Source of the DNA: Streptomyces sp. Alt3
Lineage (GTDB): Bacteria > Actinomycetota > Actinomycetes > Streptomycetales > Streptomycetaceae
NCBI RefSeq assembly: GCF_030719215.1
Contig: NZ_CP120983.1
Location: forward strand, 1,054,001-1,118,000
Direction of reading: 5' to 3'
DNA: 64,000 nucleotides
Part shown: positions 54,048 to 63,819 of the stretch, piece by piece
How positions within the stretch are numbered: the first letter of the stretch is position 1
How the letters are laid out: the number at the start of each line of letters is the position of its first letter
Notes under the pieces: model-generated
Told to the model about the DNA's origin: nothing
The model's database searches: none
The model's input: the letters and a program-made list of their open reading frames with translations, nothing else
Made by a program: the position numbers and the translations under genes

Positions 54048-54073
54048 GGCCGGGCCGGGTGCCCGGCCCGGCC
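54048..54073. terminator. Bidirectional hairpin between GDT1 gene and ogt
   Basis: GGCCGGGCCGGG-TG-CCCGGCCCGGCC, a 12-bp stem (tip pairs will open), between convergent stops at 54040 and 54103. Confidence 0.75.
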
Positions 54074-54102
54074 GCCGATGCCGGGAACGCGTCCGACGCC
54101 GC

Positions 54103-54636
54103 TCAGAACAGGGCGGGCGACTCGCCCTCCGTACCGCGCTCGAAGGCGAGCAGCCGTTGCTTGCGGTCCAGCCCGCCGCCGTACCCCGTCAGGCTCCCCG
54201 AGGCTCCCACGACACGGTGGCAGGGGACGATGATCCCGACCGGGTTCCTGCCGTTGGCGAGGCCCACCGCGCGGGAGGCGCCCGGTTTGCCGAGGTTTTC
54301 GGCGAGCTCGCCGTAGGAGCGGGTCTCGCCGTACGGGATGCGCACGAGTTCGGCCCAGACGCTCCGCTGGAACGGGGTGCCGGCCAGGCACAGCGGCAGG
54401 TCGAACTCCGTCAGGTCCCCCGCGAAGTAGGCGTCGAGCTGGCGGACCGTCTCGGCGAAGGGCCGTGGATCGGGTACGCCGAAGGTCTCCTCGGGCGGCC
54501 GGTGCCGCTGCCCCGTCATGTACAGACCGGCCAGCACGCCGTCGGTCGCTACGAGGGTGAGTGCCCCGTACGGACTGTCGACGACCTTGTGCTGCCTGCT
54601 CGTCGTGGGTGCGGGGGTCGTGGGTGTGGTGGTCAT
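54103..54636 (-). CDS. ogt: O6-methylguanine-DNA methyltransferase
   Basis: 177 residues. The acceptor Cys is C139 in VPCHRVVG; RSYGELAENLGKPGASRAVG is the DNA-binding helix-turn-helix with the Arg finger, and the N-terminal half is the RNase H-like domain of Ogt. It repairs O6-methylguanine by suicide transfer. It starts 17 bp after the Ada-AlkA fusion gene on the same strand, so both are likely induced together by alkylation. Confidence 0.94.
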   Translation of the reverse strand: MTTTPTTPAPTTSRQHKVVDSPYGALTLVATDGVLAGLYMTGQRHRPPEETFGVPDPRPFAETVRQLDAYFAGDLTEFDLPLCLAGTPFQRSVWAELVRIPYGETRSYGELAENLGKPGASRAVGLANGRNPVGIIVPCHRVVGASGSLTGYGGGLDRKQRLLAFERGTEGESPALF

Positions 54637-54653
54637 GGTTCGTCCTCACGCCC

Positions 54654-56126
54654 TCAGGCGGGCAGATGGTTGATGGGGTGGTCGTCGACGGTCCAGAGGT
54701 ACTGCACGGCGTACGCCCGCCAGGGGCGCCACTGCTCGGCGCGTGCGGTGAGAGCGGCGGGGGTCGCCGGCAGACCGAGCTGTCCGGCTCCCCTGCGGAT
54801 GCCGAGGTCGGTGGGGAGGAAGGCGTCCGGGTCCCCCAGGGCACGCATGGCGATGACCTCGACCGTCCAGGGGCCGAAGCCGGGCAGCGCGGCCAGTTCC
54901 GTGCGCGCTTCCCTCCAGTCGGCGCCCTCCTCCAGCCGCAGGGACCCGTCCGCGAGCGCGGCGACGAGCGTGGTGAGGGTGGTGCGCCGGCTGCGTGGCA
55001 GGGCCAGCGCCTCCGGGTCGAGACCGGCCAGCGCCTCGGAGGTCGGGAAGAGGTGGGTCAGACCGCCTTCCGGGTCCTCCACCGAAATCCCGTGGGCACG
55101 GACCAGCCGGGCCGCGTGGGTGCGGGCGGCGGCTGTGGAGACCTGCTGGCCGAGCACCGCGCGTACGGCGAACTCCGCCGGGTCGACCGTGCGCGGCACC
55201 CTGCGGCCGGGGCCGGCGTCGACCAGCGGGGCGAGCAGCGGATCCGAGCGCAGCTGGTCGTCCACGGCGACCGGGTCGGCGTCCAGGTCGAGGAGTCTGC
55301 GGCAGCGGCTGATGGCCTGGGTGAGGTCGCGGGGGTCGGTCAGGGAGAGCCGGCAGTCGATGTGGCCGGGCTGCGGGGTGAGGGCCACGATGCCGTGCCC
55401 GTGCGGGAGGGTGAGGGTGCGGCGGTAGGCACCGTCGCGCCATTCCTCCACGCCGGGCACCGCGGTCGCGGCGAGGTGTCCGAAGAGGTTTCCGGGGGTG
55501 AGCGGGGCGCGGTACGGCAGCCTCAGGGCGATGACCCCGGGGGTCCCTGGCGTACGGCGCCCTCGTGCCGCGCGGGTCCGCAGCTCTCCCGGGGCGAGGG
55601 CGAAGACCTCACGCACGGTGTCGTTGAACGTGCGGATCGACGAGAACCCGGCGGCGAAGGCGATCTCGGCCATGGGGAGTTCCGTGGTCTCGATGAGGAC
55701 CCGGGCGGTCTGGGCACGCTGGGACCTGGCCAGTGCGAGTGGTCCCGCGCCGAGTTCGGCGAGGAGCTGGCGCTCGACCTGCCGGGCGGAGTAGCCGAGC
55801 CGGGCGGCGAGCCCCGGCACACCTTCGCGGTCGACCACCCCGTCCTGGATGAGGCGCATGGCCCGGGCGACGGAGTCGGCGCGTGCGTTCCACTCCGGGG
55901 AGCCGGGGGTGGTGTCGGGGCGGCACCGCTTGCAGGCGCGGAAGCCTGCCTGCTGGCAGGCGGCGGCGCTGGGGTAGAAGGTCATGTTCCTGGCCTTGGG
56001 CGGCACGACCGGACAGCTGGGCCGGCAGTAGATCCGGGTGGTCAGGACCGCGGTGAAGAACCAGCCGTCGAAGCGGGCGTCCTTCGAGCGGACGGCCCGC
56101 ACGCAGCGCTCGGTGTCGGTGTGCAT
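54654..56126 (-). CDS. Ada-AlkA fusion: methyl-phosphotriester sensor, AraC regulator and 3-methyladenine glycosylase
   Basis: 490 residues from ATG 56126. Residues 1-75 are the Ada zinc domain: C34, C38, C65 and C68 (CRPSC ... CKRC), C34 being the methyl acceptor. About 85-190 is an AraC HTH (AARLGYSARQVERQLLAELG, AFAAGFSSIRTFNDTVREVF). About 200-490 is AlkA: N-terminal AlkA_N, then HhH-GPD with LPGFGPWTVEVIAMRALGDP and the downstream catalytic Asp region (PTDLGIR). So one protein senses alkylation, activates transcription and excises bases. It probably autoregulates and drives ogt. No ribosome site at 56126; possibly leaderless. Confidence 0.93.
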   Translation of the reverse strand: MHTDTERCVRAVRSKDARFDGWFFTAVLTTRIYCRPSCPVVPPKARNMTFYPSAAACQQAGFRACKRCRPDTTPGSPEWNARADSVARAMRLIQDGVVDREGVPGLAARLGYSARQVERQLLAELGAGPLALARSQRAQTARVLIETTELPMAEIAFAAGFSSIRTFNDTVREVFALAPGELRTRAARGRRTPGTPGVIALRLPYRAPLTPGNLFGHLAATAVPGVEEWRDGAYRRTLTLPHGHGIVALTPQPGHIDCRLSLTDPRDLTQAISRCRRLLDLDADPVAVDDQLRSDPLLAPLVDAGPGRRVPRTVDPAEFAVRAVLGQQVSTAAARTHAARLVRAHGISVEDPEGGLTHLFPTSEALAGLDPEALALPRSRRTTLTTLVAALADGSLRLEEGADWREARTELAALPGFGPWTVEVIAMRALGDPDAFLPTDLGIRRGAGQLGLPATPAALTARAEQWRPWRAYAVQYLWTVDDHPINHLPA

Positions 56127-56299
56127 GGTCCAAGCATCGGGCACCGGAAGGCCCGGCGGCTGGCGGAAATCCGACATGGACCTCGCGCGGAAATCCGACG
56201 TGCGTTCGCGCGGCTCCCACCTGCGCGTCCGGCGGTGAGGGCGCTTCACCCCTTCCGCCCAATGTTCAGGTTTATGAACTCTGATCACGTACAGATGTC

Positions 56300-56328
56300 T
56301 TGACGCGGTCACGACAGGCGTTTACGGT
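56300..56328 (+). promoter_or_regulatory. Sigma-70-type promoter for pectate lyase
   Basis: TTGACG (-35, 56300-56305), 17-bp spacer, TACGGT (-10, 56323-56328). Predicted start of transcription near 56335. Confidence 0.7.
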
Positions 56329-56332
56329 CCGA

Positions 56333-56344
56333 GAAAGCGCTTGC
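56333..56344. promoter_or_regulatory. LacI-type operator overlapping transcription start
   Basis: GAAAGCGCTTGC, with the palindromic AAGCGCTT core, lies right after the -10 box. The central CG palindrome with A/T-rich flanks is typical of LacI-family repressors of sugar catabolism. Confidence 0.6.
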
Positions 56345-56570
56345 CCCCCACCCGGCGTGGTGTCGGTCGCACCAGCGGTTCAGAAACTTGGACGAGCCGG
56401 TTGCAGCACCTCGTCGCTCCGCGACAGGAAGGGCCACCCCCATGTGCCCGCTCGGCCCCGCCCGCTCCGGTCGCTCCCGCACCGGACCGGGCTCCTCCGC
56501 CGAGGAGTTGCCGGATGCGCCGCCCCGACGCCCGCCGGCCGGCGGAACCAACCCGACCTGGAGACGAACG

Positions 56571-57773
56571 ATGCAGAAGAAGAAGCCCGTCATCGCGTGT
56601 GTCAGCCTGCTGGCCGGCTCGCTCGTCGCACTGTCCGGCACCCTCGCTCAGGCCACCTCCACCCCCACCGACGCCGGCTCCCTGGCCGCGGACGCCCTGT
56701 ATGTGGCACCGTCCGGCAGCGACGACGCGGCCGGTACGCAGTCCGACCCGACGACCCTCTCCTCGGCGATCGGCCGGGTCTCCTCCGGCGGGACGATCTA
56801 CCTGCGCGGCGGGACGTACACGTACTCCGAGACGGTCACCATCCCGCCGGGCAACGACGGCACCTCGGCAGCCCGCACGACACTCGCCGCCTATCCGGAC
56901 GAGACCCCGGTCCTGAACTTCGCCGCCATGAGCGAGGACCCGGCGAACCGCGGCCTGGCGGTGAACGGCGCCTACTGGCACGTGGACGGCGTCGTCGTCG
57001 AGCACGCCGGCGACAACGGGATCTTCGTCGGTGGCAGCGACAACGTCATCGAGCACGTCGTGACGCGCTTCAACCACGACTCGGGCCTGCAGATCTCGCG
57101 GATCGCCTCCGACACACCCGACGACGAGTGGCCGGCGAACAACCTCGTCCTGAGTTCCGAATCGCACGACAACGCGGACTCCGACGGCGAGGACGCCGAC
57201 GGCTTCGCCTCGAAACTCACCTCGGGCCCCGGGAACGTCTTCCGGTACACCGTGTCCCACAACAACATCGACGACGGCTGGGACCTCTACACCAAGTCGG
57301 AGACGGGCCCCATCGGACCGGTGACCATCGAGGACTCCCTCTCCTACGACAACGGCACCCTCTCCGACGGGACCGTGAACTCCGACGGCGACCGCAACGG
57401 CTACAAGCTCGGCGGCGACGGCATCGAGGTCGACCACATCGTCCGGCGCAACATCGCCTACGGCAACGGCCACCACGGATTCACCTACAACAGCAACCCC
57501 GGCTCCATGGCGGTGTCGGACAACGTCAGTATCGACAACGCCGAGCGCAACTTCTCCTTCGACAAGGGCACTTCGGTGTTCCGGGACAACGTCTCCTGCC
57601 GCGGCGACGACGGTTCCAACGACAAGACCGTGGGTGACGCGGACAGTTCCAACCAGTTCTGGACCGGCTCCAACGGGCCGGCGTGCTCAGCGTACTCAGG
57701 TGCGATGGACTGGTCCTTCGCCGACGACGGCTCCCTCGTCGTCACCTTCGGCGGCAACAGGGTGACGCCGTAG
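56571..57773 (+). CDS. Secreted PL9 pectate lyase
   Basis: 400 residues from ATG 56571 (CTGGAG upstream). Signal peptide about 1-30 (ACVSLLAGSLVALSGTLAQA). A right-handed beta-helix follows, with DGEDADGFASKLTSGPGNVF and DDGWDLYTKSETGPIGPV, the Ca2+-site Asp residues and catalytic Lys region of family PL9, then RNGYKLGGDG. It cuts polygalacturonate by beta-elimination outside the cell. No binding module. Promoter and a LacI-like operator show sugar-regulated expression. Confidence 0.9.
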   Translation: MQKKKPVIACVSLLAGSLVALSGTLAQATSTPTDAGSLAADALYVAPSGSDDAAGTQSDPTTLSSAIGRVSSGGTIYLRGGTYTYSETVTIPPGNDGTSAARTTLAAYPDETPVLNFAAMSEDPANRGLAVNGAYWHVDGVVVEHAGDNGIFVGGSDNVIEHVVTRFNHDSGLQISRIASDTPDDEWPANNLVLSSESHDNADSDGEDADGFASKLTSGPGNVFRYTVSHNNIDDGWDLYTKSETGPIGPVTIEDSLSYDNGTLSDGTVNSDGDRNGYKLGGDGIEVDHIVRRNIAYGNGHHGFTYNSNPGSMAVSDNVSIDNAERNFSFDKGTSVFRDNVSCRGDDGSNDKTVGDADSSNQFWTGSNGPACSAYSGAMDWSFADDGSLVVTFGGNRVTP

Positions 57774-57920
57774 TCGCACGTGACCGCCACGCCCCCGCCG
57801 GTCCGTCCGCACCACCTGGACGGACCGGTGGGGGCTCGGTCGCGTCCGCGCCGGGACAGTGAGGTTTCGGTCACCTTCACGCAATGAAACATCCCGGAAA
57901 CGCGACGGCGTCCTGTGTGA

Positions 57921-59639
<1,719 letters not shown>

Positions 59640-59755
59640 GCGGCAGAACCCGGTTCCTCCGGATGCACCGCCGTCTGCGACGCTTACGTGGTGGCCGATT
59701 CGTCCACCACGTGTCCCACGGCGCCCGTGCCACCGCCGAGTTCGGAGTTCCCGCA

Positions 59756-60364
59756 GTGCTTTTCGACATCACCCGCGGCCGGCTCGCCGACGCCTTCGGC
59801 GAGGACCGGCTGGTGACCCTGCCCGCGACCGCCTTCCCGCCCGCGGCGGCCGGCACCGAGGGAGCCCGCCTCCTGCAGACCGTCGGCGTCCCCACCGGGA
59901 CGCTCTGGCTGCGTGAGCACGACGCGGACGGGCTGCCCCTGGTCCGGGACGTCGTCCACCTCGAGAACTTCGAGGACGTCCCGCACGATGCAGGCGAATG
60001 GCCCGTCATCGGCTGGCTGCTCAACGCCCACCTGGCCCTCGAACCCGGTTCCGGCGCGGTGCACGCCTTCGACCCCGACGAAGAAACCGTCCAGGGCCTC
60101 CACACGGATGTCTCCTCCCTCGTCCAGGTCGGCCTCCGGTTCCAGCGTCTGCTGGAGGAGTTCACCTTCGACGACGACAGCGACGAGGAGGCCGGCTTCG
60201 AACGCCTGGACCGTGAGGTCGAGCGGGTACGCGTCGAGACGAGCGCCGTCGACCCGCTCCCCTTCCAGGACGACGAGACGGTCTGGTCGGTGCTGGGCGA
60301 GGAGATCGCCATGGGTCAGCACTTCAGGGGCGACAGCCCGGGAGCGCGTTCGCTCCCGGGATGA
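59756..60364 (+). CDS. SUKH-4-like protein
   Basis: 202 residues from GTG 59756 (GGAG 8 nt upstream); the frame is open to an ATG at 59663 but that part is Arg-rich and without homology. VLFDITRGRLADAFGEDRLV and TGARLLQTVGVPTGTLWL-like features (GARLLQTVGVPTGTLWL) resemble SUKH-family immunity proteins; the C-terminal half is strongly acidic (FTFDDDSDEEAG). Streptomyces carries many stand-alone SUKH proteins of unknown role. No toxin gene is adjacent. Tentative. Confidence 0.6.
   Translation: MLFDITRGRLADAFGEDRLVTLPATAFPPAAAGTEGARLLQTVGVPTGTLWLREHDADGLPLVRDVVHLENFEDVPHDAGEWPVIGWLLNAHLALEPGSGAVHAFDPDEETVQGLHTDVSSLVQVGLRFQRLLEEFTFDDDSDEEAGFERLDREVERVRVETSAVDPLPFQDDETVWSVLGEEIAMGQHFRGDSPGARSLPG
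60337..60360. terminator. Hairpin at end of SUKH-like gene
   Basis: CCCGGGAGCG-CGTT-CGCTCCCGGG, 10-bp stem inside the last codons, ahead of the convergent serine hydrolase stop at 60422. Confidence 0.65.
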
Positions 60365-60421
60365 CCGGCAGGCTCACCTCGCGGGACGGCCCAGGGACAA
60401 CGGGCGTCCGCAGGGCAGCGC

Positions 60422-61573
60422 TCAGGGGAGGGACCTGCACAGTTCCTCGCCCACGAGGGCGCTCATGGCCTGGCGCGTGCCCTGGCCGCCGTCGCTGGTG
60501 GCGTACACCACGGCGGTCCGGGCGCCGTCCGCAGTGACGCCACTCCAGCTGCGGTAGCCGAGGAGTTCACCGGGGTGACCGAAGTAGGTGCCGCCGCACG
60601 GCAACGGGAGTTCGCCCAGGCCGAGTCCGTACCTCACGCCGGGCATGCCGATCCCGGGCGCGGACACGGTGGTCGTCATCTCGTCGAGCTGCGCCGGGCC
60701 CAGCAGACGTCCGCCGAGAAGCGCGGAGTGGAACCGGCTCAGATCGCGCGTCGTGCTGACGAGCGAACCGGAGCCGACGGCCATGCTGGGGTCGAGGACC
60801 GTGACGTCGATGGCGGTGCCGGTGCCGAAGGCGCTGTAGCTCCGGGCGTGCGGGCCCGGGACGGAGACCGAGTCGCCGGGTACGGAGGTCTCCCTGAGGT
60901 CCAGCGGGCGGATGATCCGTCGGTTCACCTCCTGTGCCCAGCTGCGGCCGGTGACCCGATGGATGATCATCGCGGCGAGGACGTAGTTGGTGTTGGAGTA
61001 GGACCATTCCCGCTCGGCGGTGGCTGCGGGAGACTTCCGCAGAGCCAGCCGCACCAGTTCCCGGGGGGTGTAGGAGCGTGACCGTTCGGCCCGGTAGCCG
61101 GCCACGCTGTTCAGGGCGGGGATCCGCGGCAGTACGTCAGGGATGCCGCTGGTGTGCTGCAGGAGCTGCCGCACGGTGACGCGGTAACCGTCCTTCCCGA
61201 CCACTCCCGGCAGCCACTGCTCCACGGTGTCGTCCAGGGACAACCGTCCCTCGCCGACGAGTTGCAGCACGACCGTCGCGGTGAAGGTCTTGGTGGTACT
61301 GCCGATCCGGAATCTGCCGTTCTGCGGCATCGGCAGGACGGCTCCCCTGCGCGCGGTGCCGGCACGCGCACGGTCGCGGGTGTGCGGTGACGTGACCTCG
61401 GCGGCCACGCCGACGACTCCGGTGTCGTGGATCGCCTCCACGTGCCGTCGCAGCGGACCGGCCTCCCCGGGCATCGCCGCCACCGTCGGCCCGGTCGATA
61501 CGACCAGGAGAGCAGCGGCCAGGCCGAGTCCGACCGACCGTCGCCTACCGGAAACACTCATGCTGATCCCCAT
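60422..61573 (-). CDS. Secreted serine hydrolase (class C beta-lactamase / DD-peptidase-like)
   Basis: 383 residues from ATG 61573; a second ATG at 61561 is nearly as good. Signal peptide about 1-33. S92-x-x-K95 in IGSTTKTF, Y192-S-N194 in WSYSNTNYV, and a C-terminal HPG (YFGHPGELLGYRS) in place of KTG mark the esterase/D-Ala-D-Ala carboxypeptidase-like group of class C folds. It acts outside the cell on peptidoglycan peptides or esters; substrate unknown. Ends convergent with the SUKH-like gene. Confidence 0.88.
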   Translation of the reverse strand: MGISMSVSGRRRSVGLGLAAALLVVSTGPTVAAMPGEAGPLRRHVEAIHDTGVVGVAAEVTSPHTRDRARAGTARRGAVLPMPQNGRFRIGSTTKTFTATVVLQLVGEGRLSLDDTVEQWLPGVVGKDGYRVTVRQLLQHTSGIPDVLPRIPALNSVAGYRAERSRSYTPRELVRLALRKSPAATAEREWSYSNTNYVLAAMIIHRVTGRSWAQEVNRRIIRPLDLRETSVPGDSVSVPGPHARSYSAFGTGTAIDVTVLDPSMAVGSGSLVSTTRDLSRFHSALLGGRLLGPAQLDEMTTTVSAPGIGMPGVRYGLGLGELPLPCGGTYFGHPGELLGYRSWSGVTADGARTAVVYATSDGGQGTRQAMSALVGEELCRSLP

Positions 61574-61869
61574 TCCGCTCCGGTCGCCTGCGCGTGCAGG
61601 GACCGTTCCGTCCGTGGCCCCGGGGGCCGGCGGTCCGCCACCATCCCATCGGAGCAGGGGCCATCGGCCCATCCGGCTGTCCCCCCGTCCGGACGACGCG
61701 CTGTCCCCCGGGCGTGCCGGGGGTTTTCTCCCGCAAGCGGGGGTCGTACGGGCGCCGGCCGACGGGTTCCCCACGCGGACGCCCCCGGGAGGCCGAGGTG
61801 AGACCGCCGGGGCACCACCAGTCAGGTGATCCACGGGTGCCGTCGGCCGGATCGGATACCGTCCTGGCC

Positions 61870-62712
61870 ATGACGACTGCCAGGGCCAGGAAGGTCGATG
61901 ACGTGAAGGTCGGCGACCTGCTGCGCGGCTGGCGCAGGCTGCGGGGGGTCACTCAGCTCGAACTGGCCCTGAAGGCGGACAGTTCCGCACGCCACATCAG
62001 CTTCGTCGAGACCGACAGGTCAACACCGAGCCGCTCCATGGTGCTTCATCTCGCCGAGCATCTCGACGTTCCTGTGCGCGACCGCAACTCGCTCCTGATG
62101 GCGGCGGGTTACGCCCCCACGTATCCGGAGACGTCACTGACCGCACCGGTGATGACGACGCTTCGCGCCGGGCTCGACCAGCTGCTGACCGCCTACGAAC
62201 CCTTCCCCGCCCTGGTGATGGACGGGATGTACGACGTGGTGACCGCGAACAAGGGCGTCGGGATGCTGCTCGAAGGGGTGGCCGGACACCTGCTGCAGCC
62301 GCCCCTGAACGCCATGCGCCTGACGCTGCACCCGCAGGGCCTGGCCCCGAGGATCCGCAATCTGGGTGAGTGGCGCGCCCACCTGCTGGAACGGATGCAC
62401 AGGCAGGCCACGTCGCGCTCCTCGGACGCGCTGCGCGGCCTGTACGAGGAGGTCGCGGCCTATCCGGCACCCGCCGGGAACACCCACACCGTCCCGGAGA
62501 AGGAAACGGAAGGCGGAACAGAAGGGCATTCAAGGGCCGTTCACCCGTACGCGTTGCCGCTGCGGATCGAAGCGGGCGGGCGGCTGCTGTCCTTCGTCTC
62601 GACGGCCACGACGTTCAACACCCCGATGGATGTGACCGTCTCCGAACTGGCCGTCGAGACGTTCCTGCCCGCTGACCCGGAGACTGCCGCCGCTCTCCGG
62701 GCGGCGGGCTGA
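61870..62712 (+). CDS. XRE-family regulator with MmyB-like ligand domain
   Basis: 280 residues from ATG 61870, probably leaderless (ATACCGT box 9 nt upstream). HTH_31 at about 14-70 (LLRGWRRLRGVTQLELALKA, ARHISFVETDRSTPSRSMVL) and a PAS-like MmyB ligand-binding domain at about 105-275 (YEPFPALVMDGMYDVVTANK). Streptomyces MmyB-type regulators often control an adjacent oxidoreductase gene; here the nearest candidates are the convergent cupin and divergent hydrolase. Ligand probably a fatty acid-like molecule by family, unproven. Confidence 0.9.
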   Translation: MTTARARKVDDVKVGDLLRGWRRLRGVTQLELALKADSSARHISFVETDRSTPSRSMVLHLAEHLDVPVRDRNSLLMAAGYAPTYPETSLTAPVMTTLRAGLDQLLTAYEPFPALVMDGMYDVVTANKGVGMLLEGVAGHLLQPPLNAMRLTLHPQGLAPRIRNLGEWRAHLLERMHRQATSRSSDALRGLYEEVAAYPAPAGNTHTVPEKETEGGTEGHSRAVHPYALPLRIEAGGRLLSFVSTATTFNTPMDVTVSELAVETFLPADPETAAALRAAG

Positions 62713-62721
62713 GGGGAGCGC

Positions 62722-63231
62722 TCACGCCTCCGGCAGCCGGTCCAGGGCGTACAGGCGCGGCAGGTTCACGACGATCGCCTCCTGGGTGCTGCGGGCGATG
62801 ACGACCACGGCCTCCTCGGTGGGGTCCGGGTTCTCCTCGCGGTGCGGGACGAACGGAGGGACGAAGATGTAGTCGCCCGGCGAGGTGCGCAGCCGCACCT
62901 CCTCGGGCTCGTCCCCGGAGTCGTCGACGAAGACGAACTCGGGGTGCCCGCTCACCACATGGATGGCGGTCTCGGACTCACCGTGGTGATGGTCGGAGGA
63001 CGCCGTCGCGGGGGCCACGTGGGTCTGGCCCATCCACAGCTTCTCGGAGCCGACGGTCTTCCCGCTCACGGCGCTGAACCTGCGCATGCCTCCGGTCTGC
63101 GCCGTGTCACCGTCCAGCGCGTCCGCACGGATGTGATGCAGACGGGTGCGAAGGGGGCCCGCGGTGCGGCCCGGGGTTTCGTGGAGATGAGGGTGGAACC
63201 CTTCTCCGGGGGTCGTCGACGGCTCGCTCAT
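62722..63231 (-). CDS. Cupin-domain protein
   Basis: 169 residues. A single double-stranded beta-helix: SDHHHGESETAIHVVSG (metal-binding His/His/Glu of cupin motif 1) and PGDYIFVPPFVPHREENPD (motif 2 with His). The N-terminal 35 residues are polar. Metal-binding cupins include dioxygenases, isomerases and sensors; function not assignable. Start 63231. Convergent with the XRE regulator and divergent from Rrf2 (153 bp). Confidence 0.82.
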   Translation of the reverse strand: MSEPSTTPGEGFHPHLHETPGRTAGPLRTRLHHIRADALDGDTAQTGGMRRFSAVSGKTVGSEKLWMGQTHVAPATASSDHHHGESETAIHVVSGHPEFVFVDDSGDEPEEVRLRTSPGDYIFVPPFVPHREENPDPTEEAVVVIARSTQEAIVVNLPRLYALDRLPEA

Positions 63232-63384
63232 GGCAGGGACGTTAGGTCGGTGGCGAAAAGGATGTCAAGAGGTGTCCTTTCCCCTTCACCTGCGGCAATG
63301 TTCCCGCAATGTCGGGCACGGACGCCGGGCCGGAACGGCCGGAAGAGCCTCGCCTGCGGCCCACCGCCGGGGCATGATGTGGGC

Positions 63385-63819
63385 ATGCATATCTCCGCGA
63401 AGGCGGACTACGCCACGCGCGCCCTGCTGGAGCTCGCGAGTGATCCCGGCCGTCCGCTCTCCTGTGAGGCCATCGCCTCCTCGCAGGAAATTCCGTTCAG
63501 GTTCTTGAAATCAGTCGTTGGCGAGCTCAGAAGAGCCGGTCTGGTGCGCAGCCAGCGCGGCTGCGAAGGCGGCTACTGGCTCGGGAGACCGGCCGGGGAG
63601 ATCGCCCTGCTGGATGTCGTGCGCGCCGTGGACGGCGAACTGATCACCCTGCGGGGCGAGTCGCTGACCGGGCTCGACTACCCCGGGCCGGCCGTCGGCC
63701 TGCCCGGGGTGTGGAGGCGGGTCGAGTCGGACGCCGCGGCGGTGCTCGGCGGGCTCACGCTGGCCGCGCTGCTGCCCGCCGGCGCGCGCGAGGAGCCGTC
63801 CGCGATCGGTGCCGCGTGA
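63385..63819 (+). CDS. Rrf2-family transcriptional regulator
   Basis: 144 residues from ATG 63385. MHISAKADYATRALLELASD and the winged helix FRFLKSVVGELRRAGLVRSQ, then RGCEGGYWLGRPAGEI, are Rrf2/IscR hallmarks. Only one Cys (in GCEGG) is present, so the three-Cys Fe-S site of IscR/NsrR is missing; it may be cluster-free. Its stop overlaps the next gene (GTGA), so it is co-transcribed with, and may control, the DsbA-like protein. Confidence 0.9.
   Translation: MHISAKADYATRALLELASDPGRPLSCEAIASSQEIPFRFLKSVVGELRRAGLVRSQRGCEGGYWLGRPAGEIALLDVVRAVDGELITLRGESLTGLDYPGPAVGLPGVWRRVESDAAAVLGGLTLAALLPAGAREEPSAIGAA

Larger units (their letters stand above)
56127..56570. promoter_or_regulatory. 444-bp divergent region, Ada-AlkA / pectate lyase
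   Basis: No gene. It contains the pectate lyase promoter and operator (listed separately) and a leader of about 235 nt before its ATG. The ada-side promoter is not obvious. Confidence 0.55.
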
